Shown: positions 63,441 to 64,000 of the stretch, in pieces
Layout of the letters: the number at the start of each line of letters is the position of its first letter
Numbering within the stretch: the stretch's first letter is position 1
Origin: Apibacter sp. B3706
Lineage (GTDB): Bacteria; Bacteroidota; Bacteroidia; Flavobacteriales; Weeksellaceae
Assembly (NCBI RefSeq): GCF_011082725.1
Contig: NZ_CP049715.1
Coordinates: 868,001-932,000 of the forward strand
Reading direction: 5' to 3'
DNA: 64,000 nucleotides
The notes under the pieces: generated by a model
Databases searched by the model: none
Seen by the model: only the letters and a program-made list of their open reading frames with translations
What the model was told of the DNA's origin: nothing
Translations under genes and position numbers: made by a program

Positions 63441-64000
63441 TTAACTTATTATCTTATTTTTTTTACTTCCTTCATAAATATCGTATTGAAAAAAACGACA
63501 TTCCAATTTCCCGTTATAAATTTTAATTTTTCTTGAAGGACGTAAGCCGATTTTTTTATAGGCTTCCAAATCTGAAGTAATGAACCAAGCTAATGTGTTT
63601 TTATAATTATTTTTTAATGTATCTCCGATATTTTTATAAAAATGATCTGTAGTAATGGATAGTCTTTCATCGTAAGGAGGATTAAAAACAACTAATAAGG
63701 GAAATAGTTCTTTTTTTGAAGTAAAAAAATCCTGATTTTTTAATTCTATAAATTCTGACAAATCTGCTGCTTCAATATTATTTTTTGCAGAAACTAAGGC
63801 TTTATCAGAAATATCATATCCGACTATTTTACCTGAAAAATCTTTAATCCTGTTAATTCGAGTATCTTTTATTTTGTTAAATAACTCCAAATCGAAATTT
63901 TTCCAATTCATAAACCCAAATTGTTTTCGATGCAATTGCGGAGGCATATTTAAAGCGATCATGGCGGCTTCTACTAACAAAGTGCCCGAACCGCACATCG
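63441..64000 (-). CDS. RlmL-like 23S rRNA (guanine-N2) methyltransferase (partial, 5' end outside window)
   Basis: The gene runs in from the right edge; about 186 codons are visible. The frame opens with the SAM-binding loop MCGSGTLLVEAAMIALNMPP, preceded by a codon that fits the usual DP of DPMCGSG, and goes on to VGYDISDKALVSAKNNIEAA and the catalytic VVFNPPYDERL (N-P-P-Y). These match the RlmL/YcbY N-terminal methyltransferase domain (THUMP-linked). The C-terminus is complete and lacks the second RlmK domain of the E. coli fusion. Confidence 0.87.
   Translation of the reverse strand, partial: MCGSGTLLVEAAMIALNMPPQLHRKQFGFMNWKNFDLELFNKIKDTRINRIKDFSGKIVGYDISDKALVSAKNNIEAADLSEFIELKNQDFFTSKKELFPLLVVFNPPYDERLSITTDHFYKNIGDTLKNNYKNTLAWFITSDLEAYKKIGLRPSRKIKIYNGKLECRFFQYDIYEGSKKNKIIS

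Overview
The window reads as chromosome of a very AT-rich member of the Bacteroidota, most likely class Flavobacteriia and perhaps near the Weeksellaceae. The pointers are many start sites preceded by the Bacteroidota -7 box TAnnTTTG with weak Shine-Dalgarno sequences, the gene order parA-parB-DUF5683-dapB-lepB, a bacterial GH3-like protein, a GldA-like ATPase, an unusually long signal peptidase I, and lipoproteins with short Cys lipoboxes. Species cannot be fixed from this sequence alone.

Region 1 (1-7.8 kb) is the right-hand end of a prophage or related integrated element. It holds three tandem tail-fibre-like paralogues with a shared C-terminal module, a run of small membrane or coiled-coil proteins around an M15-type endopeptidase (probable lysis genes), and two small overlapping membrane-anchored genes. 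Next come a Gp37/Gp68 (DUF5131) three-cysteine protein and a tyrosine recombinase that ends next to the 3' end of a tRNA-Ser(GGA), the probable attachment site. The DUF5131 cassette lies between two copies of a 230-bp sequence. Each copy holds the 3' end of one small membrane gene and the 3' end of the integrase, so the cassette arrived by duplication or recombination.

Region 2 (8-25.9 kb) is mostly housekeeping: acyl-CoA ligase, GH3-like protein, RarA, UvrC, HtpG, an amino-acid permease, a nucleoside phosphorylase, a SUI1/YciH-type initiation factor and several acetyltransferases. An alpha/beta hydrolase gene at 23.8-24.8 kb is broken by one in-frame TAA.

Region 3 (25.9-29.8 kb) is an accessory island. 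It carries a two-gene operon of a GNAT acetyltransferase and a 642-aa unknown protein with an R-x4-H (HEPN-like) motif near its C-terminus, followed by about 1 kb with no recognisable gene. This is the best candidate in the window for an undescribed toxin-antitoxin-like or defence module.

Region 4 (29.8-40.5 kb) is a long leftward operon, parA-parB-DUF5683-dapB-lepB-C1 peptidase-GNAT, then an Spy-like protein, an MsbA-type exporter and a BamA/TamA-like outer-membrane protein.

Region 5 (40.7-64 kb) has a DinD-like protein with a small neighbour, then core genes: pgeF, polA, prfA, a YejM-like sulfatase-fold membrane protein in an operon with cvpA-like and pheA, a GldA-like ATPase, an ECF sigma factor with a linked single-TM protein, alaS, an RlpA-like protein, a divergent AraC/aldo-keto reductase pair, rimO, a glycosyltransferase-like protein and a partial RlmL-like methyltransferase. 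Strong bidirectional terminators separate most convergent pairs.
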